This document shows positions 1-8,176 of a stretch of DNA of 64,000 nucleotides, in pieces. Below the pieces are notes generated by a model. It made no database searches, was not told the origin of the DNA, and saw only the letters and a list, made by a program, of their open reading frames with translations. The stretch is taken from positions 62,001-126,000 of the forward strand of contig SCRN01000020.1 in the NCBI GenBank assembly GCA_004322045.1. The letters run 5' to 3'. The position numbers and the translations under genes were made by a program. Source of the stretch: Paraburkholderia sp. GTDB taxonomy: Bacteria; Pseudomonadota; Gammaproteobacteria; Burkholderiales; Burkholderiaceae. How positions within the stretch are numbered: position 1 is the stretch's first letter; every line of letters begins with the position of its first letter.

Positions 1-2
1 CT

Positions 3-662
3 CGCGCGGCGGGCGTCATGGTCATCGCGCTAGACACGCCGACCGATCCGCAAGACGCAACCGACGGACTGTTCGCCACCGACAACTTCAAGGCAGGCGT
101 GTTGATCGGCGAGTATGCGAAGAAGGCCCTCGGCGGCAAGCCTGCGAAGATCGCCACGCTCGACCTAGCGCCTGGGATTTCGGTCGGCATCTTGCGGCAT
201 AACGGCTTCCTGCAAGGCTTCGGTGTCAAGCAAGGCGACCCGAGCATCGTCTGCAGCCAAGACACGCGCGGCGATCAATCGAAGGGACAAGCGGCCATGG
301 AAAACTGCTTGCAAAAGGCGCCCGACATCAACGTCGTCTACACGATCAACGAACCTGCAGCGGCGGGCGCCTACCGTGCGCTCAAGACCGCGGGCAAAGA
401 GAAAGGCGTCCTGATCGTCTCGATCGACGGCGGCTGCGAAGGCGTACGCAATGTCAAATCGGGCGAAATCGCCGCGACCGCTCAGCAATACCCGCTGAAG
501 ATGGCGTCGATGGGCGTCGATGCCGGCATGAACTACGCAAAGTCCGGCAAAAAAGTCAGCGGCTACACGGATACTGGGGTCACGCTGATCACCGACAAGG
601 CGATGCCCGGTGTCGAGAGCAAAGACACGAAGTTCGGTTTGGAAAACTGTTGGGGTAAGTAA
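3..662 (+). CDS. frcB: Sugar ABC transporter substrate-binding protein, FrcB-like (5' end missing)
   Basis: Partial gene: the reading frame is open from the first complete codon of the window, so the true start and signal peptide lie upstream and the ATG at 18 is internal. The visible 219 residues are the C-terminal part of a periplasmic sugar-binding protein of the ribose/fructose type (Peripla_BP_4), with stretches such as NEPAAAGAYRALKTAG and VSIDGGCEGVRNVKSGEI typical of the hinge and second lobe. It should deliver a sugar to the permease and ATPase encoded next. Gene order and the sequence of the downstream ATPase match the rhizobial fructose importer FrcBCA, which suggests fructose, but ribose, xylose or a polyol cannot be excluded. 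Confidence 0.85.
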   Translation, partial: RAAGVMVIALDTPTDPQDATDGLFATDNFKAGVLIGEYAKKALGGKPAKIATLDLAPGISVGILRHNGFLQGFGVKQGDPSIVCSQDTRGDQSKGQAAMENCLQKAPDINVVYTINEPAAAGAYRALKTAGKEKGVLIVSIDGGCEGVRNVKSGEIAATAQQYPLKMASMGVDAGMNYAKSGKKVSGYTDTGVTLITDKAMPGVESKDTKFGLENCWGK

Positions 663-670
663 CGGCGCTC

Positions 671-697
671 GGCGCGGCGCCCTCCCCTCGCCGCGCC
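671..697 (+). promoter_or_regulatory. Intercistronic hairpin between frcB and frcC
   Basis: A perfect 9-bp stem (GGCGCGGCG / CGCCGCGCC) with a 9-nt loop starts 9 nt after the frcB stop. There is no following T-run. Such hairpins between a binding-protein gene and its permease gene commonly stabilise the upstream mRNA or partly attenuate transcription, giving excess binding protein. That role is inferred from position only. Confidence 0.5.
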
Positions 698-736
698 CGC
701 TCAGTTCTCGATTTCGATCGTAGGAGACGACGCATC

Positions 737-1735
737 ATGACGACTCAATCCGCAGGGCCGCTCGCACCGGCCCCCACTCCTCACTCGCGCGGCCATCGCA
801 TGCCGACCATCGCCGAGGCAGGCCCGTTGATCGCCCTCATTGCCGCGTGCGCCTTCTTCATTTCGCAAAGCCATCGGTTTCTGTCGTTTCAGAATCTATC
901 GCTGATCCTGCAGCAGACGATGGTCGTCGCCGTCATTGCCATCGGACAAACGCTGATCGTGCTCACGGCCGGCATCGACTTGTCGTGCGGCATGGTGATG
1001 GCGTTCGGCTCGATCGTGATGACGAAATTCACCGTCGATCTCGGCGTGCCGCCTATTCTCGCCATCCTGTGCGGAATCGGTGCAAGCACTTTGTTTGGAC
1101 TCCTAAACGGTGTGCTCGTCACGCGCGTGAAGCTGCCTTCGTTCATCGTGACGCTGGGCACGCTGAACATCGCCTTCGCACTGACGCAAATCTATTCGAA
1201 TGCCGAAACCGTATCGAGCCTGCCCGATGCCATGATGTTCCTCGGCAACACGTTCCGGCTCGGGCCGGCAGAGGTCACGTACGGCACGGTGCTCGCGCTG
1301 CTGCTGTATTTGGTGACGTGGTTCGTGCTGCGCAATACCGTGCCTGGACGGCACTTGTATGCACTCGGCAACAACCCGGAAGCCGCGCGCTTGATGGGCT
1401 TGTCTTCGCAACGCATTTTGCTCACGGTCTATTCGCTCGCCGGGCTCATCTACGGCATTGCTGCACTACTACTCATCTCGCGCACCGGCGTAGGCGATCC
1501 GCAGGCAGGGCAAACCGACAACCTGGACAGCATCACGGCGGTCGTGCTGGGCGGCACGAGCCTGTTCGGCGGACGCGGTTCGATCGTGGGCACGCTGCTT
1601 GGCGCGCTCATCGTCGGCGTGTTCCGCAACGGGTTGACGTTGATCGGCGTCTCGTCGGTCTATCAAGTGCTGATCACCGGCATTCTCGTGATTCTCGCCG
1701 TTGCGGCCGACAAGCTGTCGCATCGTCGCGCCTGA
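737..1735 (+). CDS. frcC: Sugar ABC transporter permease, FrcC-like
   Basis: 332-residue inner-membrane permease of the RbsC/FrcC family (BPD_transp_2). The protein is strongly hydrophobic, with multiple membrane spans and the family stretch GQTLIVLTAGIDLSCGMVMA near residue 70 and ALGNNPEAARLMGL in the cytoplasmic coupling loop. A C-terminal GGTSLFGGRGSIVGTLLGAL segment is also typical. Start ATG is preceded by GTAGGAGACG. It lies between the binding protein and ATPase genes in the same orientation and should form the homodimeric channel of the importer. Confidence 0.92.
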   Translation: MTTQSAGPLAPAPTPHSRGHRMPTIAEAGPLIALIAACAFFISQSHRFLSFQNLSLILQQTMVVAVIAIGQTLIVLTAGIDLSCGMVMAFGSIVMTKFTVDLGVPPILAILCGIGASTLFGLLNGVLVTRVKLPSFIVTLGTLNIAFALTQIYSNAETVSSLPDAMMFLGNTFRLGPAEVTYGTVLALLLYLVTWFVLRNTVPGRHLYALGNNPEAARLMGLSSQRILLTVYSLAGLIYGIAALLLISRTGVGDPQAGQTDNLDSITAVVLGGTSLFGGRGSIVGTLLGALIVGVFRNGLTLIGVSSVYQVLITGILVILAVAADKLSHRRA

Positions 1736-1812
1736 CGAGCCGCTTCCGGCCAATCGTCGGTTCGACTCATCCTCATCCTCGTATCCGCATTTGAATTCGC
1801 CAAGGAAACGCC

Positions 1813-2610
1813 ATGTCGACCTCAAGCTCACGCTCCACGACGACGCCCGTGCTGCAAGCCCGCGGCCTCGTGAAGCGCTACGGACAAGTGACCGCGCTCG
1901 ACGGCTGTGATTTCGAAGTCATGCCGGGCGAGATTCTCGCCGTGATCGGTGACAACGGCGCGGGAAAATCCTCTCTGATCAAAGCGCTCTCGGGCGCAAC
2001 GGTGCCCGATGAAGGCGACATTCTCCTCGATGGCGCACCGGTGAAATTTCGCAGCCCGCTCGATGCGCGCGAGAAAGGCATCGAGACGGTTTATCAAGAG
2101 TTGGCCGTCGCCCCCGCGATGACGATCGCCGAGAATCTGTTCCTCGGCCGCGAACGCCGCCTGCCCGGCTGGCGCGGCTCGCTACTGAAAATGATCGATA
2201 AGCGGCGCATGCTCGAAGAAGCGACCGGGCATATGAAGGACTTGCAGATCGGCATTCGATCGATGCGCCAGGCCGTCGAAACCTTGTCGGGCGGTCAGCG
2301 CCAAGGCGTGGCCGTTGCGCGTAGCGCGGCGTTCGCGCGCCATGTCGTCATCTTGGACGAGCCCACGGCTGCGCTCGGCGTGAAAGAAGGCAACATGGTG
2401 CTCGAACTGATTCGCCGCGTGCGCGATCGCGGCCTGCCCGTCATCCTGATCAGCCACAACATGCCGCACGTCTTCGAGATCGCCGATCGCATCCACATTC
2501 AGCGCCTCGGACGGCGCGCAGCGCTCGTCAACACGAAGGACATTCATATGTCCGACGCCGTCGCCATCATGACGGGCGCCAAACAAGCCGACGTTCGGGC
2601 GATCGCTTGA
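1813..2610 (+). CDS. frcA: Sugar ABC transporter ATP-binding protein, FrcA-like
   Basis: 265-residue ABC ATPase. Walker A GDNGAGKSS (about residue 51), signature LSGGQRQGVAVARS (about 158), Walker B VVILDEPTAAL and the switch His in ISHNM are all present. It holds one ATPase domain, unlike RbsA/XylG/MglA, which carry two fused domains. This single-domain form, and stretches such as KGIETVYQELAVAPAMTIAE, match the FrcA fructose-import ATPase. It would work as a homodimer under the FrcC permease. Start ATG follows CCAAGGAAACGCC. It ends about 90 nt before the ROK regulator. Confidence 0.92.
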   Translation: MSTSSSRSTTTPVLQARGLVKRYGQVTALDGCDFEVMPGEILAVIGDNGAGKSSLIKALSGATVPDEGDILLDGAPVKFRSPLDAREKGIETVYQELAVAPAMTIAENLFLGRERRLPGWRGSLLKMIDKRRMLEEATGHMKDLQIGIRSMRQAVETLSGGQRQGVAVARSAAFARHVVILDEPTAALGVKEGNMVLELIRRVRDRGLPVILISHNMPHVFEIADRIHIQRLGRRAALVNTKDIHMSDAVAIMTGAKQADVRAIA

Positions 2611-2703
2611 TGGCTCGCAAGCGGCGCGGCGCTGCTCTACGGTGCTTCGCGCTGCGCGCAAAACCATTTCGATGCCCGCGCCGATGCTCGAGGATCCTTT
2701 GAT

Positions 2704-3906
2704 ATGAATGCGCGAACGCAACCGCACGCATCGAGAACGGTCGGCTCGAACCAAGTCGGCATGCGCCAGTTCAACGAGCGAATCGTCCTGCAAGCGATTC
2801 GCTTGCATGGACCGCTGCCGAAAGCCGACGTTGCACGGCTGACACGGTTGAGCATGCAAAGCGTGTCGACGATCGTAGACCGGCTGATCGATGACGGCTT
2901 GCTCGCCAAGCAAGCGCGCGTGCGCGGGCGTATCGGTCAACCGTCGGTGCCGATCGCGTTGCGTCCCGAAGGCGCGTACACGATTGGGGTCAAAGTCGGG
3001 CGACGCAGCCTCGATGTGCTCGCGATGGATTTCACGGGCCATGTCTGCACGCGCGACGTCCTCGACTATGCCTACCCCGATCCGAACACGCTGTTCCCTG
3101 CACTGGAGAGCAAGGTCGCGCGCGTGATCGATTCGCTGGGCGAGCACGCCGTGAAAGTCGTCGGGGTCGGCGTTGCTGCCCCGCTCTGGCTTGGCGGGTG
3201 GCGCGATTTTCTGGGCGCCCCGCCTGCTGCACTCGAAGCGTGGAATGCCATCGACATTCGAACGCGGATCGAATCGCTGACGGGATTGCCGGTCGAATTC
3301 GCCAAAGATACGACCGCGGCATGCGCTGCCGAGCTCGTCATGGGGCAAGGCCGCGGCATTCGCTCGTTTCTTTACCTGTTCGTCGGCACTTTCATCGGCG
3401 GCGGCCTGGTCATCGACGGCCGCTTGCATGGCGGCCCGCACGGCAATGCGGGGGCCGTGGGCTCAATGCCGCTTGCGCTCGGCAACGGGCATGCCCCGAG
3501 GCAGTTGTTGCACACCTCGTCGGGCTTCGTGCTCGAGCAACGGCTCGTCGCGGCCGGCGCCCCGGCCGCTGCCGCGCACGATCACCGCGCGCTCGCCCCC
3601 GACGTATGGGCGGTGACCGAACGTTGGCTGGAGGAAGCGTGCCCGGCGATTGCGATGACGATCGCGACGTCTTCGGCATTGCTCGATTTGGAAGCCGTCG
3701 TTATCGACGGCGAGATCGACCGGCAACTCGTGAGAGAGATGATTCGGCGCACGCAAGGCGCGCTCGACCGGATCGAATGGGAAGGCATGGTGAGGCCGCA
3801 GTTGATCGAAGGGACCATCGGCGCCGACGCCAGGGCGATGGGCGGCGCGATCCTGCCGCTCTATGCGCACTTCGCGCCGATGCATGAGTTGTTTTTGAAG
3901 GATTGA
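2704..3906 (+). CDS. ROK-family transcriptional regulator
   Basis: 400-residue protein with an N-terminal winged helix-turn-helix (about residues 20-80, with KADVARLTRLSMQSVSTIVDRLIDDGLL) and a C-terminal ROK sugar-kinase-like fold. The ROK part has the GVAAP, AKDTTAACAAE and VGTFIGGGLVIDG loops. It lacks the CxCGxxGCxE zinc motif of true ROK sugar kinases; the matching region reads GNAGAVGSMPL. It is therefore best read as a sugar-responsive repressor or activator rather than an enzyme. Position directly after frcBCA suggests it controls that importer. ATG at 2704 is preceded by CGAGGATCC. The effector sugar is unknown. Confidence 0.88.
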   Translation: MNARTQPHASRTVGSNQVGMRQFNERIVLQAIRLHGPLPKADVARLTRLSMQSVSTIVDRLIDDGLLAKQARVRGRIGQPSVPIALRPEGAYTIGVKVGRRSLDVLAMDFTGHVCTRDVLDYAYPDPNTLFPALESKVARVIDSLGEHAVKVVGVGVAAPLWLGGWRDFLGAPPAALEAWNAIDIRTRIESLTGLPVEFAKDTTAACAAELVMGQGRGIRSFLYLFVGTFIGGGLVIDGRLHGGPHGNAGAVGSMPLALGNGHAPRQLLHTSSGFVLEQRLVAAGAPAAAAHDHRALAPDVWAVTERWLEEACPAIAMTIATSSALLDLEAVVIDGEIDRQLVREMIRRTQGALDRIEWEGMVRPQLIEGTIGADARAMGGAILPLYAHFAPMHELFLKD

Positions 3907-3981
3907 TTGAACGGATTCGTTTTCGGCATGGAGTGTGCCGGACCCAAGCGAGTCGGACAGGGCGTTCGCCGCGCCCTCGAA

Positions 3982-5841
3982 TCAAGCGGGCCGTTCGCCT
4001 TGATCTCCCTCCCTGTCGTTCCGGACCACTGTTTTCGCGCCTTGTTTTCCTGTTTGCGCCAAGTTCTTGAAAACGCCCAGTCCATTAGCTGACTGCACCA
4101 CCCCGTATGACGTTTCGGCTATGTTATTGTTGGCGGATCCAACAACTGTTTCGGCAATTCGTTGTGGCGTCTCGCCGAGATGCTTTCCGATAAACTTCGC
4201 CTTGACAAACCATTTCGCCCCGCCGCCAAGAAAGGGGACGAGCTCAAAACCCAGAAAAATCGCTGCATTCCGGTAATCTCTCTCGACAACGGCCTTAACG
4301 AAATCATAGTACGGGATAACAGTGCCTAGTATCGCGTGAAAAGCATCCGCCACGGGTGACGCATTACTCACGAGGCCCGCCATATTTGTCAACGTCTGAT
4401 CGATGATCGGTTTCACCGTGTGTGTGATCCCGCGCTTCACCGTGTCGAGCGAATTAGTCTCAGTCGCTATTGCTGGGGTGACGAAAAATTCGGTTCGCTC
4501 GGGTATCGAACTGGGATCTTGAAAGAACAAATGCTTTCCGATCGAGTTCATCCACCGCTTCCACGAAGCAGCGTCGCGGGGAACATTGCCAACTACCATA
4601 TTGTGGGTATGAGGAATAATGGCAAAACGCTGGATGTCACCATCTTTCTCGACTTCGATTATCGAGCCGAGCGTCGCCCTAAGCCCAGTATGGGGTTGCA
4701 TCGAACCAACGAAGCTTTTGCCCGCCGTACCATCGACGTAATAAACAGTTGCCGGATCGTCCAAATCAATGCCATATGCCTCGAACTTTTTACCGATGAC
4801 ATCGACACCCTCGCTCTTGAATTTATGCTTGAGCGGCTTGATCCCCTCGTGTTCGAGAAAATTCTGCCGGTGATGCTTCCAAATATGTTTGATTCGGCCT
4901 ATCAATTTGGCAGCCTTCTCCGAATCGGGCGTCATCGTTACCGCATGTTTCTCCGTCGTGCAAAAATGCTGCACGACTTCTGTCGCAGAGAGTATCTGCG
5001 TTTGCCAACCACTGTTGGTTTGACTGTTCAGCTCACCTGCATAAACCACGGTAACCACTAACGGCGTGTCCGGCTCCAGTCCAAGCTTTTTTAATCCCGG
5101 AGCAATCAAATTTTCAAACGACCCGACCGCATTGACTAGATCCCGCATATACTGACTCAATCTATCTGCCGGATAAACGGTAGCGTTCTGCAAATGGGCA
5201 TGGCCGTGATGATGGGTACCCGTACGATGGTGTTTCCCTGCGGGAGAAGCCGTTACATGATATCGGCCGAATTGGTTATCGCGTTTATTCCGATTCCAAA
5301 TCTGAGAAATCGGCCCCGAGGTAGAGGGCGCATCGCCTGAATGGAACGCATCGTCGCCGCCGGAACCCGTTGCAGGCCCACCTTCGCCACCTCGGAAAGT
5401 CGTGAAATATTTCAAGAGATCCGTTGACGAATCGGGGTTATAGCTGGCGGGCCGGCTGTCACGATCGCGCGGGCCGGGCCCCGGAACAGGCCTCGCTTTG
5501 GGTAAGCGGTAAGGCTTCACCCATGTGCTGGCGTAAGCATCGCCGAAAAAATTCAAGATCAACATCAAAAACAAGTATCTCCCCGCTCCATCCAATCTGG
5601 GGAGGCTCGCCGGCTCGTTCTGCTGCCCCTGCTGCAACAAGCTGGCGATATCGAACAATGTGGGCTGCCAAATCTCCCGATACCAGCGCTGTTCCTTGAG
5701 CGCCTTATCATCCTCATACGGGTCTGGGCGCTTCTGACCCAGATTGCGGCGGATCCTTTGCTCTAGCTTCTGCCGCCCCTTCTTCGTCTGCGGCCTTTTA
5801 TTCGGCGGCTTCTTGCTAGGTGCTTCATGGGTCGCGGTCAT
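3982..5841 (-). CDS. Unrecognised 619-residue accessory protein with His-rich linker
   Basis: I do not recognise this gene. Visible features are a Lys/Arg/Pro-rich N-terminus (residues 1-45), one short hydrophobic stretch (about 89-104, YLFLMLILNFFGDAYA), a Pro/Gly/Ser-rich linker (115-180) and a His-rich run (203-216). A mixed globular region containing VYYVDGTAGKSF (367-378) follows, then a hydrophobic C-terminal part with IPYYDFVKAVVERDYRNAAI and ELVPFLGGGAKW (509-544). That last segment resembles, loosely, a hydrophobic module I associate with dermonecrotic-toxin-like (DUF6543) proteins, so a secreted effector or toxin is possible but unproven. Base composition is visibly AT-richer than the flanking genes, which suggests transfer. 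ATG at 5841 has AGGGG 8 nt upstream. It converges on the ROK regulator. Confidence 0.7.
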   Translation of the reverse strand: MTATHEAPSKKPPNKRPQTKKGRQKLEQRIRRNLGQKRPDPYEDDKALKEQRWYREIWQPTLFDIASLLQQGQQNEPASLPRLDGAGRYLFLMLILNFFGDAYASTWVKPYRLPKARPVPGPGPRDRDSRPASYNPDSSTDLLKYFTTFRGGEGGPATGSGGDDAFHSGDAPSTSGPISQIWNRNKRDNQFGRYHVTASPAGKHHRTGTHHHGHAHLQNATVYPADRLSQYMRDLVNAVGSFENLIAPGLKKLGLEPDTPLVVTVVYAGELNSQTNSGWQTQILSATEVVQHFCTTEKHAVTMTPDSEKAAKLIGRIKHIWKHHRQNFLEHEGIKPLKHKFKSEGVDVIGKKFEAYGIDLDDPATVYYVDGTAGKSFVGSMQPHTGLRATLGSIIEVEKDGDIQRFAIIPHTHNMVVGNVPRDAASWKRWMNSIGKHLFFQDPSSIPERTEFFVTPAIATETNSLDTVKRGITHTVKPIIDQTLTNMAGLVSNASPVADAFHAILGTVIPYYDFVKAVVERDYRNAAIFLGFELVPFLGGGAKWFVKAKFIGKHLGETPQRIAETVVGSANNNIAETSYGVVQSANGLGVFKNLAQTGKQGAKTVVRNDREGDQGERPA

Positions 5842-6143
5842 ATGACGGGCCCCTATGGGTTCGATCTTACTTAACGACTATGGCGCGCGCCGAGCTCGTG
5901 CGTAGGGCCCGTGTCGGCGTTGCGCGAGCTGATCCGAACTCGCTCTTTGCTTCAAGAAAATACGGCACGCTCGTCGATCGGCTCGGCGTCCTGCTCGTAC
6001 GCTAACTGATGCGTGCGCGCACAGACAACCATCGCTTGCGCAATCATGTTTCCGCACATGTCGTTGGCCCACATATTGAAGAGACGCAAACATCGGATCG
6101 CCGACGCGTGTCGCAAGCATTCGCGCTCCCCTGCCATGCCGGC
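5842..6143. other. Non-coding stretch between the accessory protein and the antitoxin gene
   Basis: About 300 nt without a convincing gene. It holds the upstream region of the 619-residue protein gene, transcribed leftward. A 61-codon minus-strand frame (5952-6137) begins just after the antitoxin stop, but it has a weak ribosome binding site and no recognisable features. No RES-domain toxin partner is present here. Confidence 0.5.
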
Positions 6144-6539
6144 TCAGCGCTGGCGCAGGACGATAAAGCGCAACACATCTTCCGTCCGACCTCCGCATAC
6201 GAGCTGTTCGGCCGTCTGGTACTCGAACTCCGACAGCGGCTCGTTCCGGTACCAGAACAGCGCCTGCTTCACGCACCCCTGCACATCCGTCGCCGCGCGA
6301 ATCACCCGCAACGCCTCGCGCAAAAACCGCTGCACACTCTCCGACGCGGGCATCCGGCTCAACGTGTTGCGATGCACGCCCGCCTGTTTAGCGAGCGTTT
6401 GCAGATCGATATGCAATGCGTCGGAAAAACGCCGCGCCGAAACGATCGGCGCAGCGAACGCGGGATCGCGCAGTGAAGTCATGAATTGCTCGAAGCTCTC
6501 GCCCTGCTCGATGTCATCAACCGCAAACGTCGAGTTCAT
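6144..6539 (-). CDS. Xre/MbcA/ParS-type antitoxin-like protein (DUF2384)
   Basis: 131 residues. The middle part reads as a helix-turn-helix-like region (LQTLAKQAGVHRNTLSRMPASESVQRFL), and the C-terminal part matches the toxin-binding DUF2384 pattern (ALFWYRNEPLSEFEYQTAEQLVCGGRTEDVLRFI). Family members are usually antitoxins of RES-type, NAD-degrading toxins. No RES gene (an Arg-Glu-Ser protein of about 150-200 residues) lies on either side, so this is an orphan: a remnant, a stand-alone regulator or an antidote to a toxin elsewhere. ATG at 6539 follows GAGGGA at good spacing. Confidence 0.75.
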   Translation of the reverse strand: MNSTFAVDDIEQGESFEQFMTSLRDPAFAAPIVSARRFSDALHIDLQTLAKQAGVHRNTLSRMPASESVQRFLREALRVIRAATDVQGCVKQALFWYRNEPLSEFEYQTAEQLVCGGRTEDVLRFIVLRQR

Positions 6540-6639
6540 CTACCGTCCCTCGCTTCCTTTGTGCGCCATACAGCGCAAACGCTCCGTCGATTCAAGACGC
6601 GCCGCCCCGCACCCGCTTGCGCGCGAGCGGCGCACTGCG

Positions 6640-8157
6640 TCACTGCTTGGCAACCTGCTGCGTGCCGGTGTCGGCCGGCTTGGCATTGCCCCAGCCACCG
6701 CCGAGCGCGCGAATCAGGCTGACCGTCGCCACAGCCTGCGAACCCGCGAGCTGGCTCGCCTGACGCTGCGCCAACAGCACCGTGCGTTGGCTGTCGAGCA
6801 CGTCGAGATAGTTGACTTGGCCTTCGCGATATTGCGCTTCCGACAAATGCTCGGCGCGCGCCGCCGCATTGACCGCATCGTTTTGCGCGCGGATCTGATC
6901 GTCGAGCAAGCGCAAGTCCGCCAGACTGTCTTCGACTTCGCGGAACGCCTGCAGCACTTGCGACCGGTAAGTCGCGACCTGCTCGTCGTATTGCGCGCGC
7001 GCTCGCGCGAGGTCGGCCTTGCGACGCCCGCCGTCGAAGATCGGCAACGTGAGCGCCGTGCCGGCGAACGGCCCGAGCAAGAACGTGCGGCTCGACCATT
7101 TGAACAACTGGCTCAAGCCCGAGGCCTCGTAACCGAAGGCGCCCGTGACGTCCAACTGCGGGAAAAACGCCGACTTGGCAAGACCGACGCGGGCGTTCGC
7201 CGCAGCCATCGCTCGTTCGGCAGCCGCAATGTCCGGGCGGCGTTCGAGCAGCGACGAAGGCAAGCCGGCCGGCACGCGCGCGAGCACGGACTGAAGCGGC
7301 TGCTGTGCGAACGTGAACTCCGCAGGCGGTTTGCCGAGCAAAACGGCCAACGCGTGTTCGGACGCAGCCCGTTGACGTGCAACGCCCGCGGCTTCGGCCT
7401 TCGCGGTCGCCAGCGAGTTCGTCGCCTGTTGCAGATCGAGCTCGCTGACCTCGCCCGCATCGTAGCGATGCTTCACGAGCTTGAGCCCCTCTTCGCGCAA
7501 CGCCACCGTGCGGCGATACAGGTCCTGCTCGGTATCGAGTTCGCGCAGCGAGAAGTAATTCGCCGCGACGTCCGCCTGCAGCGCAAGCTGCACCGAGCGG
7601 AACAACGCCTCCGATTGCTGCGAATCGGCACGCGCGGCAGACACGTTATCGCTCACGCGGCCGAACAGCGGCGCCTCGTAAGACACTGTCGACTGTGCAC
7701 GCCACAGCGTCACGGGCGGCACGTACGCGTTCTGCGGCAAGCCCTGCGACGCCGGCGAAACCCGCTCGCGCGTCGGCCCGAAGCCAACGCCCAAATCGGG
7801 AAACCATGCCGAGCGCGCGGCATCGAGGCCGGCCCGCGATTCGCGCACGCGCGCCGCCGCCGCCTTCAAGTCTTGGTTGGCCGCAAGCGCTTCGTCCTCT
7901 AGCTGGTTCAGCGTCGCATCGTTGAAGATGCTCCACCACTGCCCACGCTGCGCTGCATCGGCAGGCTGCGCGCTCTTCCACGTGCCTGCCTCGGAGGCCG
8001 GCAGCGGCGCTTCCTTGAACGCCGTCGGCGTTTCGACGTCGGGCCGCTTGTAGGTCGGCCCCATCGAGCAAGCTGCGACGAGCGTCATCAAAAGGCCGCC
8101 GGCCAAAGCGCGCCGTGCGAGACGCGAGCCGCCGGCAACCGAATCAAATCGTTTCAT
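6640..8157 (-). CDS. opcM: RND efflux outer-membrane lipoprotein, OpcM/OprC-like
   Basis: 505-residue TolC-like outer-membrane factor of the NodT family. The N-terminus has a signal peptide with lipobox VAAC, followed by the family opening MGPTYKRPDVETP. Two OEP repeats follow, with long helical stretches rich in Ala, Gln and Arg. It forms the outer-membrane exit duct for the pump encoded immediately upstream (19-nt gap). The order llpE-ceoA-ceoB-opcM matches the Burkholderia salicylate-inducible CeoAB-OpcM / BpeEF-OprC pump, which exports chloramphenicol, fluoroquinolones and trimethoprim. Start ATG follows AGAGGGAAACAACA. Confidence 0.93.
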   Translation of the reverse strand: MKRFDSVAGGSRLARRALAGGLLMTLVAACSMGPTYKRPDVETPTAFKEAPLPASEAGTWKSAQPADAAQRGQWWSIFNDATLNQLEDEALAANQDLKAAAARVRESRAGLDAARSAWFPDLGVGFGPTRERVSPASQGLPQNAYVPPVTLWRAQSTVSYEAPLFGRVSDNVSAARADSQQSEALFRSVQLALQADVAANYFSLRELDTEQDLYRRTVALREEGLKLVKHRYDAGEVSELDLQQATNSLATAKAEAAGVARQRAASEHALAVLLGKPPAEFTFAQQPLQSVLARVPAGLPSSLLERRPDIAAAERAMAAANARVGLAKSAFFPQLDVTGAFGYEASGLSQLFKWSSRTFLLGPFAGTALTLPIFDGGRRKADLARARAQYDEQVATYRSQVLQAFREVEDSLADLRLLDDQIRAQNDAVNAAARAEHLSEAQYREGQVNYLDVLDSQRTVLLAQRQASQLAGSQAVATVSLIRALGGGWGNAKPADTGTQQVAKQ

Positions 8158-8176
8158 TGTTGTTTCCCTCTAAGCC

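Noticed and set aside
5952-6137. A 61-residue minus-strand frame just after the DUF2384 gene, at the place of a RES toxin
   Set aside because: Too short, no RES motif, weak ribosome site. It may be chance or a worn remnant, but nothing supports it.
6013-7902. A 629-codon open frame on the plus strand opposite opcM
   Set aside because: It is antisense to a clear efflux gene, Arg-rich, with no domain; long antisense frames are expected in high-GC DNA.
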